The notes under the pieces: model-generated | What the model was told of the DNA's origin: nothing | The model's database searches: none | Seen by the model: the letters and a program-made list of their open reading frames with translations, nothing else | Made by a program: the position numbers and the translations under genes | NCBI GenBank assembly: GCA_037146835.1 | Contig: JBAWWI010000001.1 | Coordinates: 16,220 to 80,219 of the forward strand | Length of the DNA: 64,000 nt | Direction: 5' to 3' | Source of the DNA: IMCC26256 sp037146835 | GTDB lineage: Bacteria; Actinomycetota; Acidimicrobiia; IMCC26256 | Shown here: piece by piece, positions 8,392-16,961 of the stretch | How the letters are laid out: each line of letters begins with the position of its first letter | Position numbering within the stretch: position 1 is the stretch's first letter

Positions 8392-9161
8392 CGTTTCATC
8401 AACTTTCCAATAACTATAGAAACTTCATAAAAAATGTACATAGGTACAGCCATGAAGAACAACGAGTAGGGGTCTTGGCTTGGCGTAATGATGGCAGCGA
8501 AGAGGGTAATAAGGACAATCGCCCACCTTCTCCATTTTATAAGTTGAGAAGTGTGAAGAACTTTGGCCAAAAGAAGAAAGACCAATACGACTGGAAACTC
8601 AAACGCGACGCCAAAGGCCACGATCATTAACGCGACCAGAGTGATGTACGACTCGCCCGTCAGGAGTGGAGTTAGCTCGGAGCCGCCTACCCCCAGTAGA
8701 AATGTCAGCGCAGGCTTCAGGGTTAGGAAGGCGACAAGCCCTCCGAAGATGAAGAGAATTATCGCAGAGAGAATAAATGGAATTGCGTACCGCTTTTCGC
8801 GCGGATTGAGGCCTGGTGTTATGAATCTCCAAATTTGAAACAACCAGATAGGCATCGAGATAACAATTCCGCCGTATGTAGCGATCTTTAGTCGCAGAAT
8901 AAACGCATCAGCCGGGCCGGTAAATATCAGGGTTGAGTTCTTCCTGCCGATTGCTTCGGCGTAGAAGCGTGCCAAGAATGAGATGATCTGGGGCGTAAAG
9001 AAGAAGCAGACAGTGGCGCCGATCACGATCGCTATCGCACAGATGAATATTCGTCTGCGGAGCTCGGTCAGATGCTCGAGCACCGTCATCTGCCCTGAGT
9101 TCTTTGCGCTCTCACTCGCGTTCGATTTTGCTTTAGATCTGAGCCCAAGTCGTATAGCCAT
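8388..9161 (-). CDS. tatC: Sec-independent translocase subunit TatC
   Basis: 257 residues from the ATG at 9161, which overlaps the tatA stop as TGATG. TatC binds twin-arginine signal peptides in the cytoplasmic membrane. The family start is clear (MTVLEHLTELRRRIF near residue 24), followed by six hydrophobic segments, and FxxFxxP-type features such as IWRFITPGLNPREKR and AFEFPVVLVFLLL. The end, IITPSQDPYSLFFMAVPMYI, is also typical. It lies directly after tatA, as in mycobacteria. Confidence 0.95.
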   Translation of the reverse strand: MAIRLGLRSKAKSNASESAKNSGQMTVLEHLTELRRRIFICAIAIVIGATVCFFFTPQIISFLARFYAEAIGRKNSTLIFTGPADAFILRLKIATYGGIVISMPIWLFQIWRFITPGLNPREKRYAIPFILSAIILFIFGGLVAFLTLKPALTFLLGVGGSELTPLLTGESYITLVALMIVAFGVAFEFPVVLVFLLLAKVLHTSQLIKWRRWAIVLITLFAAIITPSQDPYSLFFMAVPMYIFYEVSIVIGKLMKR

Positions 9162-9613
9162 CAACCAGCCGCCGGAGGTCGGTACTTCGATGGTGCTTGC
9201 CCAGTGCTAGGCGCAACTGAGCCCGATTGTGATTCGTTGTGATCAAGGTGTTTGCTAATTCGAAGCTCAGAATTAGTCACCGAGTCGGATAAGGGTTGAT
9301 TGGCTTTAGGGATGTCTTCTTCAAGCTTCACGGAGTCATTGAGGTTGTTGACGTTATTGACGTCATCGATTTTCTTCTCCTGAGCCCCACCAACGCGCGA
9401 AACGAAATCAGTTAGACCACCAAATGGGTCCTCGGGGTCGTCGGAGTGGAGGACCTGATGAAGTTCTTGGCTCACCTGCTCTTGAAGTTTCTTAACCTCT
9501 CGCAGTCCGCGCCCAACTTGTCGCCCTACCTCGGGTAGTCGCTTAGGCCCAAATACAAGCAGAGCAATTAGGACAACAACGACTATCTCAAGTGGTCCTA
9601 GTTGGGGAATCAT
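9161..9613 (-). CDS. tatA: TatA/TatB-type twin-arginine translocase subunit
   Basis: Forms the protein-conducting assembly with TatC. 150 residues: a short membrane helix (about 7-22, LEIVVVVLIALLVFGPKRLP with the FGPxxLP hinge), an amphipathic helix (to about 55), then a long polar tail. The tail is longer than in most TatA proteins (80-100), which leaves TatA or TatB possible. An AAGGA ribosome site precedes the ATG. No second TatA-like gene is in the window. Confidence 0.88.
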   Translation of the reverse strand: MIPQLGPLEIVVVVLIALLVFGPKRLPEVGRQVGRGLREVKKLQEQVSQELHQVLHSDDPEDPFGGLTDFVSRVGGAQEKKIDDVNNVNNLNDSVKLEEDIPKANQPLSDSVTNSELRISKHLDHNESQSGSVAPSTGQAPSKYRPPAAG

Positions 9614-9667
9614 TGGTTCCTTTAACGCCCGAGCGGCCCCACTTATCGGGGATAACCAACTCTGAGC

Positions 9668-9904
9668 CTACCGCCCGAGGCTTGGGGCGTTGATCCGTTG
9701 AGAGGATCTACCCTGCTCAAGGCGCCTAGCAGCCTCAAAGGAGTCTCTGCGTAGAGAAAGAACTGCAGGGTCTAGAGCCCCACGAAACTCTGCAAACGCA
9801 TCGATAGTCGGCCAGACCTCGGCACGTGCTCTTCGAAGAACTGATACGAGGGCAGATGTCCCAAGAGTGATCACGAGAAAAAGGAGTGCCATTAGTCCAA
9901 GCAT
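9668..9904 (-). CDS. Small membrane protein upstream of tatA
   Basis: 78 residues with one N-terminal membrane helix (about 3-23) followed by an arginine-rich amphipathic stretch. No family is recognised. It lies 13 bases after the zinc-ribbon gene and 54 bases before tatA in the same direction, which supports it as a co-transcribed gene. A TatB-like role is conceivable from its helix-plus-amphipathic layout, but the FGP hinge is absent. Confidence 0.5.
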   Translation of the reverse strand: MLGLMALLFLVITLGTSALVSVLRRARAEVWPTIDAFAEFRGALDPAVLSLRRDSFEAARRLEQGRSSQRINAPSLGR

Positions 9905-9917
9905 GATCTAAGCGACC

Positions 9918-10262
9918 CTACTGCGATGGTGCGCTGCGCACCATCTCGATTAGGTCCCCGAACCAGTGGTTGGTCTCAAGGAGTTCATGGAAGGTAAGGA
10001 GGTCATCAGTAGAGAGCTGCGGTCCACGGAAATGTGGCTCGCTGAGCTCTGCTGGAAGGCTCCATACCTGCAGCTCAACCCCACTAGAGGTAAGCAGATC
10101 AATAATGCGGCGGCTCGCATCCTTTGTAACCACCACTGAACAACTCGGGCAGTCAAACATGTACGAGCCCTGGTCGTCATTGCTGCAGAGCCTCACTGTG
10201 AGGTCTGTCACCTTCAGTTGTACGTCCCCACACTCGGGGCAGTTAGCGCGGATTGTTGTCAT
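9918..10262 (-). CDS. Zinc-ribbon protein of unknown function
   Basis: 114 residues from the ATG at 10262, chosen because an AGGGAGAT ribosome site lies 5 bases before it; a longer frame to 10355 has none. The first 50 residues hold CPECG (9-13) and FDCPSCS (about 37-43), two CxxC pairs that form a zinc ribbon, plus one more Cys between them. The rest is an alpha/beta segment ending in a helix with HELLETNHWFGDLIEMV. Such proteins often lie near pafC-tatA in actinobacteria; no function is established that I can name. Confidence 0.7.
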   Translation of the reverse strand: MTTIRANCPECGDVQLKVTDLTVRLCSNDDQGSYMFDCPSCSVVVTKDASRRIIDLLTSSGVELQVWSLPAELSEPHFRGPQLSTDDLLTFHELLETNHWFGDLIEMVRSAPSQ

Positions 10263-10388
10263 TTCGGATCTCCCTCTATTAGGTACAAGGGGGTCATCGG
10301 CCCTACTCGCGAGAACCTTTAGGGGAAATATGTGCCCAAAGCGCCCTTTAAGCATGGGCCCTAATACCCGGGCAATTTCAAGCGGGTG

Positions 10389-10400
10389 CTCTACGTAGAG
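10389..10400. promoter_or_regulatory. Perfect 12-base palindrome CTCTACGTAGAG
   Basis: Lies in the 203-base divergent gap between the zinc-ribbon gene and the GDPD gene. Its symmetry and place suggest an operator, but no regulator is known. The gap shows no other clear element. Confidence 0.3.
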
Positions 10401-10465
10401 TGGTACCTACTTGGAGTCAGTGGGCAATCAGCGCTCTTGACCCCAAACGTGTAACGATTCACCGC

Positions 10466-11173
10466 GTGACCACCCGAGAGCCCCCGATCGCCTTTGCCCA
10501 TCGTGGGGCTAGAACCCTTGAACCTGAGAACACAATTCCGGCGTTCCAAAAAGCTCTAGAACAAGGAGCTACCGGATTAGAGAGCGATGCATGGGTCTCC
10601 TCAGACGGTGAAGTCGTCCTTGTGCATGACGGTGTCCTGAGAGCTGGATTGCGGAGAATCAAAGTGGGCGATACCACCGCAGCGGAACTAGGAAAATATG
10701 GGGTGCCGACGCTCCGGGGGCTCTACGAAGAATGCGGCTCAAGTTTTGAATTGTCGATCGATATCAAGGACCGGGCCGCAGCCTCGATGATGATCGGGAT
10801 TGCCTCCAACTTTGGGGTGGAGTCACGACTCTGGCTCTGCTCTTCTAACCGTGATTTTCTTGCAACTTTGCGGGAGCAATCAACGAACGTTCGCTTGGTC
10901 CACTCCCCCGGTCGCGGCAACATCGTGCCCGCCACACTTGAGCGCCTAGCGGCTGATTTATCCGAGAGAAGTCTCGACGCTTTGAACCTGCACCACTCTG
11001 ACTGGAGTAAAGGCGTGGTCTCTCTAGTGCATCGATTCGAACTCTCGGCATTTGCATGGGACACCCAAGAGATTCGCCACCTCAACGCTGCATTCAACAT
11101 GGGAGTCGATGGCGTCTACTGCGACCGCACTGATCGAATGATGAGAACTCTTAACGAGTGGCAGAGCCGCTAA
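10466..11173 (+). CDS. Glycerophosphodiester phosphodiesterase family protein
   Basis: Hydrolyses glycerophosphodiesters to glycerol-3-phosphate and an alcohol. The TIM-barrel signatures are present: AHRGA near the start, PENTIPAF, GLESDAWVSSDGEVVLVHD, and near the end VDGVYCDRTDRM. The catalytic His in HRGA and the metal ligands Glu and Asp (ESD) are intact. No signal peptide, so a cytoplasmic enzyme of the UgpQ type. The GTG at 10466 gives a normal N-terminus (235 residues); an upstream GTG at 10400 would add 22 residues that do not look like the family. It is the only plus-strand gene within the proteasome-Tat block and breaks that block in two. Confidence 0.85.
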   Translation: MTTREPPIAFAHRGARTLEPENTIPAFQKALEQGATGLESDAWVSSDGEVVLVHDGVLRAGLRRIKVGDTTAAELGKYGVPTLRGLYEECGSSFELSIDIKDRAAASMMIGIASNFGVESRLWLCSSNRDFLATLREQSTNVRLVHSPGRGNIVPATLERLAADLSERSLDALNLHHSDWSKGVVSLVHRFELSAFAWDTQEIRHLNAAFNMGVDGVYCDRTDRMMRTLNEWQSR

Positions 11174-11192
11174 ATATTGCAGTGCTAAATCT

Positions 11193-11855
11193 CTAGAGGA
11201 GATTCAAGCGATTAAGCGGCCAAATGCGCACGAATACTCGCCCTACGAATGTCTTTCCTTCGATTGGGCCAAAGTATGTCGAGTCTTTGGAGAACGGGCG
11301 ATTATCTCCAAGCATGAAGTAAGACTTGGGGGGTACCTTCACTGGCCCGAACGTTCGCGATTGAAGACCAGCGGGCAGGAAGGGCTCCTCAATTACGGTG
11401 CCGTTGATGAGAATGTGGCCGTCTCTTCCTTCGATGGTCTCGCCTGGGAGTCCAACGACGCGCTTAACAAGATCCTTAATGAGATCGGTCTCGGTGCCTT
11501 TAGGCGCAAGGAATACGACGATGTCGAATCTGTTGGGCTCGTGCGCCTTATAACTCAACTTGTTGACTAGTACGCGATCCCCACGTATGAGAGTTGGAAC
11601 CATTGAGTCGGATGGAATATAGAAAGCTTGGAAGAGAAACGTCTTGACTATGAAAGCAACAAGTAAGGCGGCCCCGACTAAGACAATCCACTCGAGCACT
11701 GTACGGAGCGGGCTACTTCCTTGCTCTGTCTGGGCATCCGTTGCTGTGGCTACTCCAGCGCTTTTTGATGTGACCGGGTTACCGCTCGAGACTGAATCTG
11801 AGATTGATCCGGGGTCTTCATTGCTAGCGCTCGGCTTATTCATCCGTGGCAGCAT
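11193..11855 (-). CDS. lepB: Signal peptidase I
   Basis: Cleaves signal peptides of exported proteins at the outer face of the membrane. 220 residues: a disordered N-terminal tail rich in Ser, a membrane helix (about 52-73), then the protease domain. The Ser/Lys dyad is Ser84 in PSDSMVPTL and Lys99 in GDRVLVNKLSY. The conserved GDNRPFSKDSTYFGPI box is near the end. A second ATG 12 bases downstream (11843) is also possible. Placed between pafC and the Tat genes, it joins export functions to the proteasome block. Confidence 0.93.
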   Translation of the reverse strand: MLPRMNKPSASNEDPGSISDSVSSGNPVTSKSAGVATATDAQTEQGSSPLRTVLEWIVLVGAALLVAFIVKTFLFQAFYIPSDSMVPTLIRGDRVLVNKLSYKAHEPNRFDIVVFLAPKGTETDLIKDLVKRVVGLPGETIEGRDGHILINGTVIEEPFLPAGLQSRTFGPVKVPPKSYFMLGDNRPFSKDSTYFGPIEGKTFVGRVFVRIWPLNRLNLL

Positions 11856-11906
11856 CGCACATCTTTGGCCCCAATGAGAATCACGGGGATTGATTCATAA
11901 CAAATA

Positions 11907-12833
11907 TTAGGAATATCCCGCAAGGACGCGTCTAGCGACGAGAGCACCCGCATTGATCCACTCAGGAGGACTAATGATCTCCGTGCCTGGGCCTAGAAGC
12001 AGGACGAGTCTCTCAATCCAAGACCGCTCTGATACGTGCAATGTGGCGGTAACCCAATCGCCTTGCAGCGTGACCTCTGAGAATGGAAGGTCATATAGAA
12101 CGCCTGCAGTCGAGGCAGGGGCCTTGAGAGTGACAACCGTTGCGGCCTCGTCTGGGCTGTATAGCTGATCCGGGACTTGAATTCCACTAGGTGCGAACTT
12201 GCCGCCGGACTCCTGCAATTTGCGAATTCGGTCAACGCGGAAAAGGCGTCGATCTTTGCGAAGATGGCAGTAAGCATCGGTGTACCAGTTTCCGAGCGCA
12301 AAGAATGGAGGGGAAGGATCGATCTCTCTCTCGGTGCGCTCTGCGCGTCCCGAACTCCAGTACTCAATATCTACCGATCGACCAGCGCTTGCCGCGTCTC
12401 GAACTCCATCCAAGGCGTATGGCTCGGAGAGTTCGACTGCAACCTCTACGCCGACAGCGTCGAGAGCTCTGCGCAGTTTGGTGGCAGCGCTGGCAAGTGG
12501 CCCATCAGATTCAACCCCCTTCACTGCGAGTATCGCCGTTGCAGCGGCAAGGATCGCAACCCCTTCACCTTGAGAGAGCTTGAACTGCCGGTCGAATACA
12601 GGAGCTAGAAAAAGATCAACCGTATCTCCGTCGTAGATCACGTTGACATAATTTCCAGGGGTGTACGGAGGGGTTCCGACCATAAGAATTAGATCAAGGT
12701 CACGTTCTAGTTGAGCCGGTGCTACTCCGAAACGCTCACAGACCTCAACTTTCGAGATGCCTGAATGACCCGCAAGCCAAGGAATCATTGCGAGGATGCG
12801 AAGCATTTGAATCTCAGCAACGCTCATGCTCAT
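11907..12833 (-). CDS. pafC: WYL-domain transcriptional regulator PafC
   Basis: 308 residues from the ATG at 12833, which overlaps the pafB stop as ATGA. PafB and PafC together form the transcription activator of the LexA-independent DNA-damage response in mycobacteria. The N-terminal winged-helix part is about 1-60 (IQMLRILAMIPWLAGHSGIS). The WYL region is IEYWSSGR...NWYTDAYCHLRKDRRLFRVDRI (about 155-210); the Trp-Tyr of the name is kept and Leu is replaced. The coupling to pafB fits the joint action of the two proteins. Confidence 0.88.
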   Translation of the reverse strand: MSMSVAEIQMLRILAMIPWLAGHSGISKVEVCERFGVAPAQLERDLDLILMVGTPPYTPGNYVNVIYDGDTVDLFLAPVFDRQFKLSQGEGVAILAAATAILAVKGVESDGPLASAATKLRRALDAVGVEVAVELSEPYALDGVRDAASAGRSVDIEYWSSGRAERTEREIDPSPPFFALGNWYTDAYCHLRKDRRLFRVDRIRKLQESGGKFAPSGIQVPDQLYSPDEAATVVTLKAPASTAGVLYDLPFSEVTLQGDWVTATLHVSERSWIERLVLLLGPGTEIISPPEWINAGALVARRVLAGYS

Positions 12834-13786
12834 TGAGATACCTCGGCTATCGAGGTAAGCCACGAGATCATGGAGTCTCGAACCTCTTGAGGAGAGATGA
12901 TCACCGCGTGCTCGAGCATCCCTAGAACCACACTCTGAATCCCGGCAATATTTGTTGCCCAAACCTCAAGATCAACATGCCCATCTGGCCCTGGAGTGGA
13001 GCTGATGTCACTCCCAAGGCGCTGAATCAGAGCATCGGCGTGATCCGATGCGACTCGTACGGTAACCAATACCGGTTTGTCGCGACCGAACTGCCAAGGC
13101 TGATTCGCTATATGTTCCTCCGCCTTGAAGCCGTCTGGCGGATTCGTCAATGCCCGTTCGGACGTGGAGGATAAATCCTGTATGCGATCTGAGCGGAAGG
13201 TTCTTATCCCCTCTTCAGGAGAGGAAGATGGTTCTTGCTCCCGATCTTCTTCTTTGCCAACTACATACCAGTGACCAAACTTGGAGGAGATTCCCCATGG
13301 AGAGACGCGACGCTCTCTACCAAGGTATAAAAACTCAATAGCCTCTCTGCGACGTAGCGCCGAGAAGATCGTACCCATGTTTTGATCGAGCGGAATTTGG
13401 AGTAGCGGACTCACCCCATCGATGGCGTGCTCCCCAATCTTCTGTAATCCAGCAAGCGCTGCAGCATCTCCAAGTCCGACAGCCGAGACGGCTATTCGCA
13501 GCGCCGCTCGCTCGTCCTCATCGAGCCCAAGGTCGCGCAAATAAAAATCCTCAGGGGCTACGCGGTATCGAGCTTTATCACCATCGAGACTCTGAATAAT
13601 CTCGATACCGATAGAGCGCAGAGCCGCTTTATCACGTTCGAATGCTCGACGCAGAGACTCCCCAGTAGCTGTGTATCCAAGCGAGGACTCCGCTCCAATC
13701 TCCTCGAGAGTGGCTCCCCCACGGGATTCAACTAAGAGGGCCAAGAGATTCAAGAGGCGTTCAGCGCGCTGTGGGGTTGCAGTCAT
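12830..13786 (-). CDS. pafB: WYL-domain transcriptional regulator PafB
   Basis: 318 residues from the ATG at 13786, where the family-like sequence TATPQRAERLLNLLALLVES begins; an upstream extension to 13897 overlaps DUF3866 and looks non-coding. The winged-helix segment is at 1-75 and the WYL domain is around 170-230 (IEFLYLGRERRVSPWGI, then HWYVVG and FRSDRIQDL). Partner of PafC. No ribosome site is evident; it starts 10 bases after the DUF3866 stop. Confidence 0.88.
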   Translation of the reverse strand: MTATPQRAERLLNLLALLVESRGGATLEEIGAESSLGYTATGESLRRAFERDKAALRSIGIEIIQSLDGDKARYRVAPEDFYLRDLGLDEDERAALRIAVSAVGLGDAAALAGLQKIGEHAIDGVSPLLQIPLDQNMGTIFSALRRREAIEFLYLGRERRVSPWGISSKFGHWYVVGKEEDREQEPSSSPEEGIRTFRSDRIQDLSSTSERALTNPPDGFKAEEHIANQPWQFGRDKPVLVTVRVASDHADALIQRLGSDISSTPGPDGHVDLEVWATNIAGIQSVVLGMLEHAVIISPQEVRDSMISWLTSIAEVSQ

Positions 13787-13796
13787 TCTACGAATT

Positions 13797-14867
13797 CTAG
13801 GACTCTGTGCGAAACATTGTTGCTGCGTAAGCACCTGCGGATGCTGCGGCTTGAAACAGAATCGGGTCCGCACTTGCGGGCCTCCCCATGGACCCAACGA
13901 TTAGGTCGTTTGCTTCGAAGGCCGCCAAAATGTCGGGCGCAGAGGCGCTGACAATATTGTGTCGCTGATCGATCCCTGAAGCATGCAGGTCAGCTCGGAT
14001 CTTGGACTCTTCCTCGCCACCGACTGTCGGAACAACTACATGGACCCCATCTCCCCCGAGGGTGCTGAGGGAGTTAAGGGTGTGGTGGGAGACACCTTGG
14101 TGGCGAACGCGCTCATCTGCAAACGAGACGCGTAACGCAGCGACAGGCACTCCACCTAGAGAGCGAGTGGTATCTAGCCAAGTAACTCCCTCGACGCCGG
14201 TGTGTCCGAATTTGCTACCAGTACCGACAATGCCTGGGCCCATCGCAACAACAGCAACATCGCACTCTCCGGCAATCTTCGCAGCAAGGAGGGCCGCGGG
14301 AGGCGAGACAGCCTCCAAGTCGCCGCCAAATGCGTGGCCAGATGTGACCGTCACATCAATCAAATTCTTATCCCTCAGAGACGCGACCAAATCGGAGAAT
14401 GCAATCGGTAGCGCTGCGCCATCAGTCATAACGTAAGCGATTCGCGCATCTGGACTCACGCTCTTGATTCCTAGAATGGCGGCTGGAAGTTGGCTGTGTA
14501 GGGGAACGTAGACGACAGGCATACCATCGATCTCGCTGGCACTGATCAACTCGGGATGGCGCTCCTCTGCGCTACCTGCATCGACCTGAAGGCTTGTATA
14601 TCTAAGCTTCATGATGTGCCCGGGCCCAAGGTTGCTCCACTCTTCTCGATCGAGATTCCAGTGGACGACATGCCAGCCGCCTGTACCCAGGCCAAGATCG
14701 ACAGCGGTTGTGTTGACTACGACATTGGAACCTACGGAGACCTCACCGGTAAGTTGAGTCAACACGAATGCATTCTCAATTTCCGTGCCTAGATGCACCG
14801 AGACGCGCTGAAGCCCCTCTCTCTCCTCGAGTATCGAGGCGACTCGCCCCGTTTTGAAGGTAGGCAT
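13797..14867 (-). CDS. DUF3866 family protein
   Basis: 356 residues. A DUF3866 protein next to pafA is a recurrent actinobacterial arrangement, and this one has the family's glycine-rich blocks: NTTAVDLGLGTGGWHVVHWNL (about 52-72), TSGHAFGGDLEAVSPPAALLAAK and VAMGPGIVGTGSKFGHTG (about 205-222). Function is unknown. The stop of pafA and its ATG share one base, so the genes are coupled. No signal peptide. Confidence 0.8.
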   Translation of the reverse strand: MPTFKTGRVASILEEREGLQRVSVHLGTEIENAFVLTQLTGEVSVGSNVVVNTTAVDLGLGTGGWHVVHWNLDREEWSNLGPGHIMKLRYTSLQVDAGSAEERHPELISASEIDGMPVVYVPLHSQLPAAILGIKSVSPDARIAYVMTDGAALPIAFSDLVASLRDKNLIDVTVTSGHAFGGDLEAVSPPAALLAAKIAGECDVAVVAMGPGIVGTGSKFGHTGVEGVTWLDTTRSLGGVPVAALRVSFADERVRHQGVSHHTLNSLSTLGGDGVHVVVPTVGGEEESKIRADLHASGIDQRHNIVSASAPDILAAFEANDLIVGSMGRPASADPILFQAAASAGAYAATMFRTES

Positions 14868-16225
14868 CAGAGTGACGCGATCAGTTTCTCAACGCGTTCA
14901 TCATGCGCTTTGAACGGATCCTTGCAGAGCACTGTTCTCTGCGCCTGGTCATTCAACTTTAAATGTACCCAATCGACTGTGTAGTCGCGATTCTTCTCTT
15001 TGGCACGTTTGATGAATGCTCCTCGAAGATTCGCTCGTGTTGTAGCGGGTGGTGTTGTCATCGCCTTATTGATTTCTTCGTCCGAGGTAATGCGATCAAC
15101 TTGATCGCGATTCTGCATCAAATAGAAAGGCGATCTAGCGCGCGTCACGTCGTGATATGCAAGGTCTAAGAAGGAGACGCGTGGATTAGTGAGTTCAATG
15201 TCATGACGTTTTCTGTAGGCCTCAACAAGGTGATACTTAATCACCCAGTCAATCTCGCGCGACAACTTAAGTGGGTCAGCGGCTAGATGAGTCATGCAGT
15301 GCTGCCACATCTCTAAGGCTTGAGCCTCTAATGGATTCAATTCGTGGCGCGCTGCGAACTTAAGTGCCCGTTCTAAGTACTCGCTTTGGATCTCCACAGC
15401 TGAGAGTTCGCGCCCATTGGCTAGGCGTACCTTGCGAGTACACGTAATGTCATGACTAATCTCGCGTATCGCTCGTATGGGGTTCTCTAGAGTCATATCT
15501 CGCCAAGGCGAGGGATCTTCCTCAAGCATTCGTAGGACGATTGAGCAGGTTCCAAGCTTTAGGAAGCTCGTATATTCGCTCATGTTGGAGTCTCCAACAA
15601 TTACATGTAAGCGACGGTATTTCTCGGCATCGGCGTGGGGTTCGTCACGCGTATTAATTATTGGCCTAGACCGTGTCGTGGCGCTAGATACCCCTTCCCA
15701 TACATGCTCAGATCGTTGACTGATGCAGAACATGGCACCACGCGGACTCTGCAGAACTTTGCCTGCGCCGGCATAAATCTGACGGGAGACTAGAAACGGA
15801 ATTAGCACGTCGGTAAAACGCGAGAGTTCACCTTCTCGAGGTATCAGATAATTTTCGTGGCATCCATAGGAATTGCCAGCAGAGTCTGTGTTGTTTTTGA
15901 AGAGGAACACATCTCCTCGTATTCCTTCTTCGTTCAACCTAGCTTCGGCGCTCTCAACAAGGCTCTCGAGGATTCTCTCCCCTGCCTTGTCGTGAGCAAT
16001 GACATCAAGCAACGAATCGCACTCCGGAGTTGCATACTCGGGGTGGCTACCAACATCTAAGTAAAGACGAGCACCATTCTCTAGGAAGACATTGCTCGAT
16101 CGCCCCCAAGAAACAACTTTTCGAAATAGGTAGCGAGCAACTTCGTCTGGACTTAGGCGGCGCTGTCCTCTAAGGGTGCAGGTAACTCCGTATTCATTCT
16201 CAATGCCGAAGATTCGTTTATCCAT
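14867..16225 (-). CDS. pafA: Pup ligase PafA
   Basis: Joins the gamma-carboxylate of the C-terminal Glu of Pup to lysines of target proteins, using ATP. 452 residues. Glutamine-synthetase-like fold marks: FGIENEYGVT (6-15, with the metal-binding Glu residues), GARLYLDVGSHPEYATPE with the catalytic Asp, NNTDSAGNSYGCHENYL and RPIINTRDEPHADA. It lacks the extra loop present in the downstream-related Dop, which is how I separate the two. An AGAGG site precedes the ATG. Confidence 0.96.
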   Translation of the reverse strand: MDKRIFGIENEYGVTCTLRGQRRLSPDEVARYLFRKVVSWGRSSNVFLENGARLYLDVGSHPEYATPECDSLLDVIAHDKAGERILESLVESAEARLNEEGIRGDVFLFKNNTDSAGNSYGCHENYLIPREGELSRFTDVLIPFLVSRQIYAGAGKVLQSPRGAMFCISQRSEHVWEGVSSATTRSRPIINTRDEPHADAEKYRRLHVIVGDSNMSEYTSFLKLGTCSIVLRMLEEDPSPWRDMTLENPIRAIREISHDITCTRKVRLANGRELSAVEIQSEYLERALKFAARHELNPLEAQALEMWQHCMTHLAADPLKLSREIDWVIKYHLVEAYRKRHDIELTNPRVSFLDLAYHDVTRARSPFYLMQNRDQVDRITSDEEINKAMTTPPATTRANLRGAFIKRAKEKNRDYTVDWVHLKLNDQAQRTVLCKDPFKAHDERVEKLIASL

Positions 16226-16280
16226 TAATCAGCTGACCTCTTAATGATGATTCTCGTTGGCTTAAGTTGTGGAATGAAGA

Positions 16281-16961
16281 TCAAGAAAGTAAGCCGAGGA
16301 GTTCGTCTCCGGTAATTCTTCTGAATGCTCTACGAGCACGGCCTCGCTCTAAGGCAGCTACTTCAAGCTGGTCTGCCCCGAGAGTGACGCCCTCTTCAGC
16401 AAGAGACCTAGCGCCGATTTGAATCGCCTCAGCTAGTGAGAGGCCAGGCTTAAAGGCGTTCTCGAGGAAGTCGCTAATTCTCTCGGCGTCACCACCCAAT
16501 ACTGTGTAATCAGATTCGTCCATCAAGGTTCCGTCGTAGAGGACGTGGAATAGCTCGTTTGGCTCCTCTGGGGTCGAGCCAACCTGCGCGACGAGTATCT
16601 CAACCTCGTAAGGCTTCATCTCGTTTGTAAATACCTGGCCAAGGGTCTGCGCATACGCATTGGCCAAGGAGTTGGCGTTTACATCTTCGCGAGAATATTG
16701 AAATCCCTTCATATCGGCGAGCCTGACTCCACCGATCTTGAGCATCTGGAATTCGTTATATTTTCCGACCCCGGCGAACGCAATTCGGTCGTATACCTCT
16801 GAGATTTTGTAGAGAGTCCGGCTCGGGTTATGGGCAACCATTACGACGCCCTCGTTGCATTCGAGCGCTACGAGACTGCGACCACGGGCGATTCCTTTTC
16901 GCGCATAATCTGCACGGTCCTTCATTACCTGCTCAGGCGAGACATAGAAGGGCATGCTCAT
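16281..16961 (-). CDS. prcA: Proteasome alpha subunit
   Basis: Outer ring subunit of the 20S core; gates substrate entry and docks the ATPase. 226 residues. The N-terminal H0-like segment YVSPEQVMKDRADYARKGIARG (6-27) is the family start, followed by the Ntn-hydrolase sandwich without a catalytic Thr. The ATG at 16961 overlaps the prcB stop as ATGA; a second ATG lies two codons later. Usual gene order prcB-prcA. Confidence 0.95.
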   Translation of the reverse strand: MSMPFYVSPEQVMKDRADYARKGIARGRSLVALECNEGVVMVAHNPSRTLYKISEVYDRIAFAGVGKYNEFQMLKIGGVRLADMKGFQYSREDVNANSLANAYAQTLGQVFTNEMKPYEVEILVAQVGSTPEEPNELFHVLYDGTLMDESDYTVLGGDAERISDFLENAFKPGLSLAEAIQIGARSLAEEGVTLGADQLEVAALERGRARRAFRRITGDELLGLLS

